Positions 31,634 to 41,400 of a stretch of 64,000 nt of DNA are shown here, one piece after another. The position numbers and the translations under genes were made by a program. How positions within the stretch are numbered: the stretch's first letter is position 1; the number at the start of each line of letters is the position of its first letter. This stretch comes from Bacteroidaceae bacterium (lineage in GTDB: Bacteria; Bacteroidota; Bacteroidia; Bacteroidales; Bacteroidaceae), in assembly GCA_016291905.1 (NCBI GenBank), contig JAEEZS010000002.1:1-64000 (forward strand), read 5' to 3'. The notes below the pieces were generated by a model. That model was not told where the DNA came from, made no database searches, and saw only the letters and a list, made by a program, of their open reading frames with translations.

Positions 31634-33805
31634 ATGAAAAAGGGTATTTTGTCTTTCGTCCTGACGATTGTCGGGATTTTTCTTTCTTTTCCTTCGCAAG
31701 CAGCGGAAGGGGATAAGTTGACGGATAAAGTGAATCCGCTGCTGGGCACGGCTACGCTATGGACGCCGGAGGATTTGGGCTATACGCATACGGAGGAGAA
31801 GCGGGCATGGGGTGCAGAAGTGTTTCCTGGTGCGGCACTTCCCAATGCGATGGTGCAGGCAACGCCGGTTACGATGTACCGAAGTGGTGCTGGCTATCAG
31901 TACGAGGATCATCAGATTTATGGCTTTGCCCATACCGCCAAAGGCCATTGGAACCTGCTCCATGTGCCTGTGCTTCCTGTAACAGGACGTTTCGAAGCGC
32001 ACAACTTCTGCTCGTGGTTCAACCACGAGAACGAGGAGGCGCATCCTGGCTACTACCACGTGTTCCTTGAGCGCTATCATGTGAATGCCGAACTGACAAC
32101 AACGCTTCGTTGCGCTTTTCATCGCTACACATTCCGCCCCGAGGATGAGAAACGTCTGCTGGTAGATATCACGAACAGCAACAACCGTCCTCGTCGATGG
32201 GATATTCACAAGGCGGACGAGAATGCTTTTGAGGGCTTTCAGGACGGCGAAGGACGTATCTACTTCTACGCTGTCTGTAACCATCGTGTGAAGGATGTCG
32301 GCATGGAGCGCAGCCACAAACACCGTGTGGCGTTGGTGGATTTTGAGGATGCCGCATCGGCTCGTCCGCTGGAGGTGAAGTTCGGCTTCTCGTTTGTCAG
32401 CGTGGAAAATGCCAAGGCGAATCTTGAGGCCGAGATGCTTGACAAAAAGTTCGATGAGGTGCGTGCCGAAGCTGATGCCACGTGGGAAGCGCTGCTGGAG
32501 CGCATCCGCGTGGAGGGCGGCACAGAGCGCCAACAGGGATTGTTCTACTCCTGCCTATATCGCTCGATGCTTTGGCCCTGTCTGCGTAGCGACGTGAACG
32601 GGGATTACACGGATGCGCGAGGAAACGTCGTGCGCAATGCAGCTTTTCGTCTCTATACTGATCCTTCGTTTTGGGACACGTATCGCAACAAGCTTATTTT
32701 GCTGGCGTTGCTGCAGCCCGATGTGGCAGCCGACATCATCAGCAGTATAACCGACAAAGGGGAGAAACGCGGAGGCTATATGCCTACTTTCTTTCACGGC
32801 GATCATGCCTCGACGTTTGTGGCAGGAGCGTGGCTACGAGGCGTTCGCGGCTTCGACCTGGAGCGCGCCTACAAGCTGCTGCTGAAGAATGCAACCGTGC
32901 CGGGTAGGGGAGGACGTCCCTATTTGGATGAGTACATCGCGCAGGGTTGGATAGCCGAGAAGGATACAACGGATGTGCCAACGGAGGATGAATACAAGGC
33001 GGCTGTGACAAAGACCGTCGAATATGCCTACGATGACTACGCTACAGCTTTGATAGCGAAGGAGCTGAAAGACAAGGCGAATTCCAAGCTGCTCATGCAA
33101 CGTTCGGCCAACTACAAGAACCTCTTTGACCCCTCCACGGGTTTCTGGCGTGGAAAGATTGCCGACGGCAGCTGGATTAAGGACTTCGACCCCTACTATC
33201 CCTACTATGCCTATATGTATCGCGAGGCAAACGGCTGGCAGAGTCTCTTTTACGCTCCACACGACCCGCTGGGGATGATAGCGCTCTATCCCTCGGCTGA
33301 AGCGGTGGAGCAGAAGCTCGACTCGCTCTTCACGGAGCCTTGGCGAGGGTATGAGGCATGGAACTTTACGGGTTTCCTGGGCAACTATTGCCACGGCAAC
33401 CAGCCTGACCATAGCGTTCCCTATACCTATTATTTTATAGACCGTCAGCCGAAGGCGCAAGTGGTGCTGGACTCGTTGCTGAATCACTATTACGATATGG
33501 GCGCCGAGCATCTGGCCTATGCCGGAATGGATGATGCGGGCGAGATGTCGGCGTGGTATGTGTTTAACGCCATCGGGCTCTACACATACTCTCCTGCCGA
33601 CCCTGAATATATCGTTACGGTGCCGCTTTTCCCGAAGGTGGTGTTTACGCCAGGCATTAACGATGTGCCCTTTATCGTAAGGCACGAGGGGAGCGGACGA
33701 CGCATCGTCTCTGTCAGCGTGGGCGGTAAGGCGTTGAAGGGGTGGTTCGTCCCTCATGCCGCGTTAGCCAAAGGCGCAGAAGTGGTGATTCGGACGGAAG
33801 AATAA
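31634..33805 (+). CDS. Secreted GH92 alpha-mannosidase
   Basis: Calcium-dependent exo-alpha-mannosidase for host or yeast mannans and N-glycans. The 723-residue protein has signal peptide MKKGILSFVLTIVGIFLSFP. GH92 features: VNPLLGTA at the start of the N-terminal sandwich, GYQYEDHQIYGFAHT, the (alpha/alpha)6 region around SFWDTYRNKLILLALLQPDV, and the catalytic GMDDAGEMSAWYVFNAIG near the C-terminus. Length is typical. It lies 58 bp after the MBL gene, possibly in the same transcript, and ends at a bidirectional terminator. Confidence 0.93.
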   Translation: MKKGILSFVLTIVGIFLSFPSQAAEGDKLTDKVNPLLGTATLWTPEDLGYTHTEEKRAWGAEVFPGAALPNAMVQATPVTMYRSGAGYQYEDHQIYGFAHTAKGHWNLLHVPVLPVTGRFEAHNFCSWFNHENEEAHPGYYHVFLERYHVNAELTTTLRCAFHRYTFRPEDEKRLLVDITNSNNRPRRWDIHKADENAFEGFQDGEGRIYFYAVCNHRVKDVGMERSHKHRVALVDFEDAASARPLEVKFGFSFVSVENAKANLEAEMLDKKFDEVRAEADATWEALLERIRVEGGTERQQGLFYSCLYRSMLWPCLRSDVNGDYTDARGNVVRNAAFRLYTDPSFWDTYRNKLILLALLQPDVAADIISSITDKGEKRGGYMPTFFHGDHASTFVAGAWLRGVRGFDLERAYKLLLKNATVPGRGGRPYLDEYIAQGWIAEKDTTDVPTEDEYKAAVTKTVEYAYDDYATALIAKELKDKANSKLLMQRSANYKNLFDPSTGFWRGKIADGSWIKDFDPYYPYYAYMYREANGWQSLFYAPHDPLGMIALYPSAEAVEQKLDSLFTEPWRGYEAWNFTGFLGNYCHGNQPDHSVPYTYYFIDRQPKAQVVLDSLLNHYYDMGAEHLAYAGMDDAGEMSAWYVFNAIGLYTYSPADPEYIVTVPLFPKVVFTPGINDVPFIVRHEGSGRRIVSVSVGGKALKGWFVPHAALAKGAEVVIRTEE

Positions 33806-33825
33806 GGCTGTAACACAGATTGGAA

Positions 33826-33863
33826 AACAACAGGGAGGAACCAAATGGCTCCTCCCTTTGTTC
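33826..33863. terminator. Bidirectional terminator between GH92 and the TPR gene
   Basis: AGGGAGGAACC (33832-33842), loop AAAT, and GGCTCCTCCCT (33847-33857) form a stem with one mismatch. AACAAC and TTGTTC extend it on either side. It lies between convergent genes. Confidence 0.7.
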
Positions 33864-33885
33864 TTCGTAAAGATTTGTTGGGGGA

Positions 33886-35175
33886 TTACATTCCCATGAG
33901 CTTCTCGATTTCCTCGAACTCCTTGCCCATGTTGAGCATGTAGTAGCAGGTGTAGAGGCCGCTCTGCCAAGCAACTTTCACGTCGGGGTCGGAGCCGTCG
34001 TCAAGGGCGCGCAGCTTCTCGTAGAGCGGAAGGGCCAGCTTGTACCACGACTTCACTTCTTCCATTCCGTCCTTGTACTCCTTACTCTTCATGTTGAGGT
34101 TGCTGATAGCATCGCTCTTGTCCTGAGCCATCTGGCAGTAGCAGATAGCGAGGTTACGATAGGCGCCCGTGTAGTTGGGGTCTTTCTCGATGACGTCCTT
34201 GTAGTACTTGATGGCCTCGTCATAGTTCTTGGCATTCTGTGCCACGAAGCCCTTGACGAAGGAGAAGATGGGGAGACCCGTCTTGCCCAGCATATCGTCG
34301 GCGAAGGCAATAAGCTCAGCGTCCTTGTCGTGTGTGCTATAGTAGCTGATGAGGTTGCTGTAGAAGTACTCTTTGCTGGGATAGCGCTGCACGCCGTCCT
34401 TGAGGCACTCAATCCACGTGAGGCTGTCGCCCATGTTGGCGTAGGCCATACATTTGTACATCATAGCCTGCTCGCCTACTTCGGGGTCGTCGAGGGCATT
34501 GTCGATATACTTGAGGGCGAGGTCATACTTCTCCATCTTCATGCCAGCGAGAGAGGCGTAATAGCTGACGACGGTGAGGAATGAGTCGGTCTGGGCGATG
34601 TTGTACTTCTCGAGCATCGGATAGGAGGCTGACTCGATGTACTGCGAGAAAAGGTTGTATGCCTTCTCGTTGTTGTCCTTGTTGAAGTAGGTGACGCCGC
34701 CGCTGACGAGGTTCGGACGGATGCCGTAGAGGCGTTCGGCGTTAGCCTCGCGATACTTGTGGACAACCTTGCCCTTGGCGTTCGGCTGGCTCTCCAGTTC
34801 GTCGCACTTGTTGAAGTAAGTGTACATCTTGCTAAGGGCGTCGAAGAAGAGGTCTTCGTTGTAAGCCTGCTTGAGGTACATCTTCTCGTTTTCCTTGTCG
34901 TAGAACTTTGCCTGAATCTGTCCGGCGGTGTTCCAGGTGTCAGGATCGCCTACGGTGTGCTTGTTCTCCATCGCCTGGTTGATGTAGGTGTTGGCCTCGT
35001 TGAGGTCGCCGCCTTCGGCGTTGAGGATCTGCATAGCCTTCTTCAACGTCTTGTTGGCTTCCTTTATTTCAGCCTTCAGGGCTTTGGCGGCAGCCTTGTC
35101 GGCCTTCGCGTCCTGTGCGTAGGCAACGCCCGTTGTCATCAGGGCGGCCATAACCGTTAATAATACCTTTTTCAT
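33886..35175 (-). CDS. Secreted tetratricopeptide-repeat protein
   Basis: A 429-residue exported helical-repeat protein. The signal peptide is MKKVLLTVMAALMTTGVAYA. A Lys/Ala-rich helix follows (AKADKAAAKALKAEIKEANK), then TPR-like pairs such as EKYDLALKYIDNALDDPEVG (residues about 210-235) and AKNYDEAIKYYKDVIEKDPN (about 310-330). TPR proteins serve as scaffolds; the partner is unknown. It starts 25 bp after gyrA on the same strand, an arrangement I recall from other Bacteroidales, and is probably co-transcribed with it. Confidence 0.82.
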   Translation of the reverse strand: MKKVLLTVMAALMTTGVAYAQDAKADKAAAKALKAEIKEANKTLKKAMQILNAEGGDLNEANTYINQAMENKHTVGDPDTWNTAGQIQAKFYDKENEKMYLKQAYNEDLFFDALSKMYTYFNKCDELESQPNAKGKVVHKYREANAERLYGIRPNLVSGGVTYFNKDNNEKAYNLFSQYIESASYPMLEKYNIAQTDSFLTVVSYYASLAGMKMEKYDLALKYIDNALDDPEVGEQAMMYKCMAYANMGDSLTWIECLKDGVQRYPSKEYFYSNLISYYSTHDKDAELIAFADDMLGKTGLPIFSFVKGFVAQNAKNYDEAIKYYKDVIEKDPNYTGAYRNLAICYCQMAQDKSDAISNLNMKSKEYKDGMEEVKSWYKLALPLYEKLRALDDGSDPDVKVAWQSGLYTCYYMLNMGKEFEEIEKLMGM

Positions 35176-35200
35176 GATTAGTTACGTTTTAAGTGGTTAA

Positions 35201-37732
35201 TTATTCTGTTTCTTTCTCTGTTCCTGTTTCTGTTGTTTCCGTTGCCTGTTCATTAGACTCGGGATTTTCCTCTTCGTTTAATTCTTTGTCGGTATCGACG
35301 GTGCAGACGGAGCCGATGGTGTCGCCGCGTTTCTCGAGGTTGATGAGGCGGACACCCTGTGTAGCACGCCCGATGACGCTGACGTCTGACATCGAGAGGC
35401 GGATGGTGGTGCCGCTCTTGTTGATGATCATCAGGTCGTGGTCGTCGGTAACAAGTTTCATGGCGACGAGTTTGCCGGTCTTTTCGGTAATGTTGATGGT
35501 CTTAACGCCCTTGCCGCCGCGGTTGGTGTAGCGGTATTCGCTGACGATGGAGCGCTTGCCGTAGCCGTTTTCGCTGACGACGAGCACGGTTTCCGTTGTG
35601 GGGTCGTTGACGGCCACCATGCCGATGGCTTCGTCATCGGGGCCTGCAAGGCGGACGCCGCGGACGCCTGTGGCAGTACGTCCCATCGGGCGGACGGTGT
35701 CCTCGGGGAAGCGGATGGCCTTACCCTCGCGTGTGGCGATGATGATTTCCTGGTGCCCGTCGGTGAGAGCTACACTGATGACACGGTCGCCCTCTTCGAT
35801 GTTGATGGCGTTAACACCCAGCTGGCGTGGACGGCTGTAGGCTTCAAGGCAGGTCTTCTTGACGGTGCCGTACTTCGTGAGGAAGATGAGGTAGTGGCTG
35901 TTGACGAACTCGGCGTCGTTGAGGTTGCGCACGTTGATAAACGAGGTAATTTTGTTGTCTGCCTCAAGGTTGAGGATGTTCTGTATGGCGCGTCCCTTGC
36001 TGTGGCGTGCGCCCTCGGGAATGTCATAAACCTTCAGCCAGTAGCAGCGTCCCTTTTCAGTGAAGAAGAGCATCGAGTTGTGGTTGGTGGTGTTGTAGAT
36101 ATGCTCAATGAAGTCTTCGTCCTTGGTGTCGCTGCCCTTGATGCCGATACCTCCACGTCCCTGCGCACGGAACTCGGTGAGCGGGGTGCGCTTGATGTAA
36201 CCGCAGTGGCTGATGGTGATGACCATCTCGTCATCGGCATAGAAGTCCTCGGGGTTGAAGTCGCCCGCTGCGGGCACTACTTCGGTGCGGCGCTCGTCGC
36301 CGTACTTCTCCTTCACCTCTGTCAGCTCGTCCTTCATGATCTGCTTGCAGAGTTCGTCGTCCTCAAGGATGCGCTGGAGGTATTCAATCTGGCGCATCAG
36401 TTCCTCGTACTCGGCGTGAAGCTGTTCCTGCATCAGACCGGTGAGCTGACGCAGGCGCATCTCGACGACGTATTTTGCCTGCACCTCGTCGAGGGTGAAG
36501 CGCTCCATGAGGGCTGTGATGGCTTCCTGCGGCGTCTTGGCGCTTTTAATGATGTGCACCACCTCGTCAATGTTGTCGGAGGCGATGATGAGGCCTTCCA
36601 GCAGGTGGGCACGTTCCTGAGCCTTGCGCAGGTCGTATTTGGTGCGGCGGATAGTGACCTCATGGCGGTGTTCCACGAAACATTGTATGCAGTCTTTCAG
36701 GGTCAGCACCTTCGGACGCCCATGCACGAGCGCTACGGCATTGACGTTGAACGCCGCCTGCAACTGGGTCATCTTGTAGAGCTTGTTGAGCACCACGCCG
36801 CTGTTGGCGTCGCGCTTCAGGTCGATGACGATTCGCATGCCGTCCTTGTCGCTCTCGTCGTTGACGTTGCTGATGCCGTCGATGCGCTTGTCGCTCACTA
36901 GCGAGGCGATGTATTCGATGAGTTCTTTCTTGTTGACGTTGTAGGGAATCTCGGTGACGACGATTTTCTCGTGCGTGGGCGTGACCTCTATCTCAGTTTT
37001 CGCGCGCATGACAATGCGTCCGCGTCCCGTCTCATAAGCTTCGCGCACGCCGCTGAGGCCGTAGATGTAGGCGCCGGTGGGGAAGTCGGGTGCCTTCACA
37101 AAGTGCATTAGCTCTTCGACGGTGATGTCTGGGTTGTCGATGTAGGCCACGCAGCCGTCGATGACTTCGCCAAGGTTGTGCGTAGGCATGTTCGTCGCCA
37201 TACCCACGGCGATACCCGTAGCGCCGTTCACCAGCAAGTTAGGGATGCGGGTCGAGAGGACGGTGGGCTCGGTGTCCTTGTCGTCGTAGTTGGGCTGGAA
37301 GTCAACGGTGTCCTTATAAAGGTCCTGCATCATCTCTTCACCCATCTTCTCTAGTCGGGCCTCGGTGTAACGCATGGCAGCGGGGGCGTCTCCGTCGATG
37401 CTGCCGAAGTTACCTTGTCCGTCCACCAGCGTGTATCGCATGGCCCATGGCTGTGCCAGGCGGACGAGGGCGCCGTAAATGGAGCTGTCACCGTGCGGGT
37501 GGTACTTACCCATCACGTCACCTACCGTGCGTGCACTCTTGCGGTAGCCCTTGTCGGAGGTGTTGCCCTGCTCAAGCATACTATAGAGGATGCGGCGGTG
37601 AACGGGCTTCAGACCATCCCTGACGTCGGGCAGGGCACGGCTGACGATAACGCTCATGCTATAGTCGATGTACGATGTGCGCATCTCGTCCGAGATGTTC
37701 ACTTTCACTATTCGGTCTTGTTCAAGTATCAT
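35201..37732 (-). CDS. gyrA: DNA gyrase subunit A
   Basis: Subunit of the ATP-dependent enzyme that introduces negative supercoils. The 843-residue protein contains the quinolone-resistance region [20 protein letters not shown] with Ser83, and catalytic Tyr122 in AMRYTEARL. The GyrA-box region and six-bladed C-terminal wheel follow ([24 protein letters not shown]). The position equal to E. coli Asp87 is Gly, which I believe is common in Bacteroidales and not by itself a resistance change. The tail is Glu/Thr-rich. A consensus promoter lies just upstream. Confidence 0.96.
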   Translation of the reverse strand: MILEQDRIVKVNISDEMRTSYIDYSMSVIVSRALPDVRDGLKPVHRRILYSMLEQGNTSDKGYRKSARTVGDVMGKYHPHGDSSIYGALVRLAQPWAMRYTLVDGQGNFGSIDGDAPAAMRYTEARLEKMGEEMMQDLYKDTVDFQPNYDDKDTEPTVLSTRIPNLLVNGATGIAVGMATNMPTHNLGEVIDGCVAYIDNPDITVEELMHFVKAPDFPTGAYIYGLSGVREAYETGRGRIVMRAKTEIEVTPTHEKIVVTEIPYNVNKKELIEYIASLVSDKRIDGISNVNDESDKDGMRIVIDLKRDANSGVVLNKLYKMTQLQAAFNVNAVALVHGRPKVLTLKDCIQCFVEHRHEVTIRRTKYDLRKAQERAHLLEGLIIASDNIDEVVHIIKSAKTPQEAITALMERFTLDEVQAKYVVEMRLRQLTGLMQEQLHAEYEELMRQIEYLQRILEDDELCKQIMKDELTEVKEKYGDERRTEVVPAAGDFNPEDFYADDEMVITISHCGYIKRTPLTEFRAQGRGGIGIKGSDTKDEDFIEHIYNTTNHNSMLFFTEKGRCYWLKVYDIPEGARHSKGRAIQNILNLEADNKITSFINVRNLNDAEFVNSHYLIFLTKYGTVKKTCLEAYSRPRQLGVNAINIEEGDRVISVALTDGHQEIIIATREGKAIRFPEDTVRPMGRTATGVRGVRLAGPDDEAIGMVAVNDPTTETVLVVSENGYGKRSIVSEYRYTNRGGKGVKTINITEKTGKLVAMKLVTDDHDLMIINKSGTTIRLSMSDVSVIGRATQGVRLINLEKRGDTIGSVCTVDTDKELNEEENPESNEQATETTETGTEKETE

Positions 37733-37760
37733 TCCGTTTTTTTCTTAATCTAACACTTTG

Positions 37761-37792
37761 CAAAGATACAACTTTTTTTTCAATCCTGCAAT
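37761..37792 (-). promoter_or_regulatory. gyrA promoter
   Basis: On the minus strand ATTG (37789-37792) and TATCTTTG (37761-37768) are 20 bp apart, 29 bp before the gyrA start. Confidence 0.6.
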
Positions 37793-37937
37793 ACCTTTTC
37801 CGAAAAAAAACGATTTAACGCCATTTTTTTTCGATGCTACGGATTTTGCCGTTAGAAGGCTAAGTTGTGATGTCCGCGCCGTCATACGCCAAATAACAGC
37901 CCTTTTCCGAGAAAAGCCCCCTTTTGCGTGTTCCTAC

Positions 37938-38042
37938 AGCCCATTGGAATGGCTCCGTAGCCCAGTGGAATAATTTCGCAGCCCACTGGAATAAAATCGC
38001 AACGCAGTGGAATAATTTCGTTGTCCAGTAGAATGAAAAAGC
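37938..38042 (+). repeat. Five-unit 21-bp AGCCCA array (copy B)
   Basis: Five contiguous 21-bp units (37938, 37959, 37980, 38001, 38022). The middle three share CAGTGGAATAATTTCG or a close variant. The first reads AGCCCATTGGAATGG and the last has decayed (TGTCCAGTAGAATGA). It lies in the divergent gap between gyrA and the giant secreted protein. Sequence 37793-37937 and 38043-38147 shows nothing else recognisable. Confidence 0.88.
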
Positions 38043-38147
38043 CGCCGGATGGGGGATGAAAGCACCCCTTGTAGGGTGGTTATGGGCAATGAGGCGTGGG
38101 GAGTTGAGTCATGGAACGCTTCGAGAGACCATTGTCGCCCGACTAGT

Positions 38148-38342
38148 GACTCAGATATCAGATATCAGTTTTCTTTTGAGCCATGCCCTTTTACATTCGA
38201 AAAGAATGTTTATTATATATTATAATATATAATAAAATTTTTATTAATATAATTAGTAATCAATTTTGTTTTGTTCTTTTGACACTTCGTTTCGGGTGGG
38301 TATCATGTGTTCATGAGAAAACTGATATCTGATATCTGAGTC
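38148..38342. repeat. AT-rich element bounded by inverted heptamer repeats
   Basis: A perfect 26-bp inverted repeat (38148-38173 and 38317-38342) is itself built from AGATATC heptamers. The 143-bp core contains a long A/T-only run (TATTATATATTATAATATAT and beyond). No reading frame is present. The right end lies about 50 bp before the promoter of the giant gene. Confidence 0.85.
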
Positions 38343-38388
38343 AACAACGAGTCGCCGAAGACGCCTCCCTCTTTTTTCGCCCCCATAA

Positions 38389-38420
38389 TTTGGTGGATTG
38401 AAAAAAATGTGTTATCTTTG
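38389..38420 (+). promoter_or_regulatory. Promoter of the giant secreted protein gene
   Basis: TTTG (38389-38392) and TATCTTTG (38413-38420) with a 20-bp spacer. It lies within an upstream frame extension, so it fixes the start at ATG 38449. Confidence 0.75.
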
Positions 38421-38448
38421 TAAAGAATTTGAATTAATACCAGTCGCT

Positions 38449-41400
38449 ATGAAACATCAAATGCTTAAATCGTTTATTCTTAGTCTTGTGACTCTTGTGG
38501 CTGCAGCTGCGCTGCCCACCTCGGCTCAGGACGGCAAGGTCGATTCGCCCCAGCGCAACTATGCGCCAGAACAGGTACAAAAGGCTCCACAGCGCGTCAT
38601 CTACACCGACGATGAATTCCCCGAGGATTACTACCGTCTTGGCACCACCGACCTGTGGGTGCGCAACGATAGTGCCGTCTATGACATCCTCGGAAAGTTC
38701 AACCGCAGTTACTACAGCTCAACCTACAGCGGCAATGGCTACACTTCGGCTCTTTGTGTGGACGGGAAGGACGAAGCCATCTCTTTGGAAGACATCAGAT
38801 GGTACAGGAGTGGCATGAAAGATGCACTTGACCGTGACGATGACGATGATTATCAATGGTACAAGAATGCTTTTAAGAACAGTCATGCCCGTGGCGTCGA
38901 TGTGATGGTTACCGTTGTGCCGCTGGGCGAGTATGCCCGCATCGTCTACAACGTGACAAACACCGACGAGACGTCCCATACCTATTCGCTGGGTAGCCGC
39001 GCAGACCTGTCGTTGGGCGACAACGACGCAGCACCTATCACGCTGGTGCGCGACAAGAACGGTAAGCCCTTCGGTCTGGAGATGGCCAGCAGCAACGTGG
39101 CTGAAGAGGCCGCTACGCTGCAGTTCCTCTTCCGTCAGCGTGCGGGCGTGAGCGACGTGGATGGCTACTGGTTTGGCAGTTATGGGCGTCATAGCTCGAA
39201 AGAAGGCATTGCGGGCAGATACTCCGACCCGAAGTGGGAATCCAACGATTTCACCCAGACCATCATTGCTCCTGAGTCGGAGGAGACATCTGTGACGTGG
39301 CGCTATACCACCGAAGAACCGGCCTCGAGCTGGAAAAATCCGAGCTTCAACGACAGCGGCTGGCACGAGGGTGTGGGCGGCTTCGGCACAGAAGGACGCA
39401 ACCATGTGCGTACCGTGTGGACGGAGAAAAAGATTTGGATGCGCCGCACCTTCGACCTCGACATCACGGCCGAGCAGGCAAAGTTCCTCCGCGTGAAGTA
39501 CTTCCATAATGCCGATGGGGCCAACCAGGTCTATATCAACGGCGTGCTTGCTGTCAACGACCCTGAGTATTTCAGCAATTACTACGACTACGACCTCAGC
39601 GACGATGCCCGCGCGACGCTCAACCTACACGGTACCAACACCATCGCCGTCTATGCCTACAACAGTTGGGGCGGACAGACCGTCGACGTTGCCCTCGGCC
39701 TGCAGGAAGGGCTGTACCATGGTGCTGTCAATGGCACGGAGAAATATGCCTCTTTTATAAAGGATGCTGACGAAGGAGGCGACACATGGCGTTATACCAC
39801 AGAGCAGCCTGCCGACAACTGGAAATCCTCGACCTTCGACGACAGCGGCTGGCAGACGGGACTGACGCCCTTTACTCCCTATGACGGTACGAGTGCCAAG
39901 TGGGACACCGAGCATCTCTGGATGCGCAAGGAGTTGAACCTCAACGTCGATGCCAGCGTCCTGTCTGACCTGAAAATGCGTATCTATCACGACGACGGCT
40001 GTCAGGTGTGGTTCAACGGTGTCCTAGCCTACGACGGCGAACCCTGGATGGACTGGCTTGATTTCCGCGACATCAACGAGGAGGCCATCAACGCCCTCAA
40101 TCCCAAGGGAAAAAACTATGTGGCCATGTATGTCCATCAGGACTGGGGTGGGCAGCATGCTGACATGGGCCTTGGCCTTTATCACGAGTCTATTCGTGAA
40201 GTCAACAACCTCTATGTGGAGAACGGCTCGTACGACAGCGGTTTGGGCTGGTGCTGGCGCGACCGCTCTATTGCCCCAGGCGAGACACAGCAACTGAGCG
40301 TGCTATTCTGCATCGGCAACGTGCCTGACAGCCAGTACGACCCCAACACGGGAGCCGATGTTTCTATCACCGAGTTCAGCATCACACCCACCGAAGTGCA
40401 GGCCAAGGATACCGTTCAGGCCGTCATTGCCATCACCAACAAGGGTAATGAGCCTATGCCTGCGGGTATGGACGTAACGATTTCTGGCCCGTGGAAGGAG
40501 GGCAACTGGGAGTATAAAACTCGTCAAGAGATACCCGTAGGGCAGACGCTACGGCTGACGCCCAAGCTTATTGTCGTCGATTACGTTACCGAGGTGACGG
40601 CGCAGGCGTGGGTGAACGGCTCGCGTCTGTACAAGGAGACCAACTATGACAACAACACGGCTGATGAAACCTATAGTATAAAGGTTGTGCCGCCCTATAC
40701 GGCAACGCTTGCGACGGACAAGGCCGTCTATGATGTGGGCGAGACTGTCCGCTTCACAGGACAGATAGCCGGCGCGAAGAACGCCTTCAGCCAGTTGAAG
40801 CTCGTTGTCCGTAATGCCGAGGGAGGCGACCAGACCTTCAACGTCGTCACCGACGAGAACGGCGCCTTCAGCTATCCTTGGACGACTTACGAATCGTGGA
40901 CGGGCCATTTCATGGCAGCCGCTGTCTATCCGCAGAGCTGGCCCGACGATGCCGCCTTTGCTGGCTGCGTGTTTGATGTGCGTGGCTTCCAAACGGAGGG
41001 CCCGCGTTGGACGGCTGACGACACATGGACCGCTTGGCGTACGTTTGTCATCGGCGAGAGCTACGAGGCCGACATCACCGTACGCAATCCGGGCGTCATT
41101 GCCCTCACGGGCGCTGTCTTTGAGCAGGTATCGAAGAACGCCAACCTCGATGTGCAGCTTACAAGCGTTGGGACATTCGAGGCCGACGGAAAGGCCGTCC
41201 TACACATCAAGGTGACGCCCAATGCCATTACGCAGGGCGACAACTATGAGGAACTGCGCTTGCGCATCCGTACGGCTGAAGGTCCGGCGAAGGAGCTGAC
41301 CATCTGGTACTACAACGTGAATCCGACGGCGCTGCTGACAGCCAACGTCAGCGAAATCAGCACCACGATGCTGATGGGCGGTTTCACAGACTATGTCTTC

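Noticed and set aside
35438-36901. 487-codon open frame antisense to gyrA
   Set aside because: gyrA is beyond doubt on the other strand, and this frame has the same composition bias as other antisense shadows.
37019-37500. Quinolone-resistance change in gyrA (Gly at the Asp87 position)
   Set aside because: Ser83 is kept, and Gly at this position appears to be the usual residue in Bacteroidales, so resistance is not claimed.
37938-38042. CRISPR array
   Set aside because: Units follow each other with no spacers, vary in sequence, and no cas gene is in the window.
38148-38342. Insertion sequence or MITE with known transposase ends
   Set aside because: No transposase frame and no clear target duplication was seen; the ends are tandem repeats, so it is listed as an element of unknown type.
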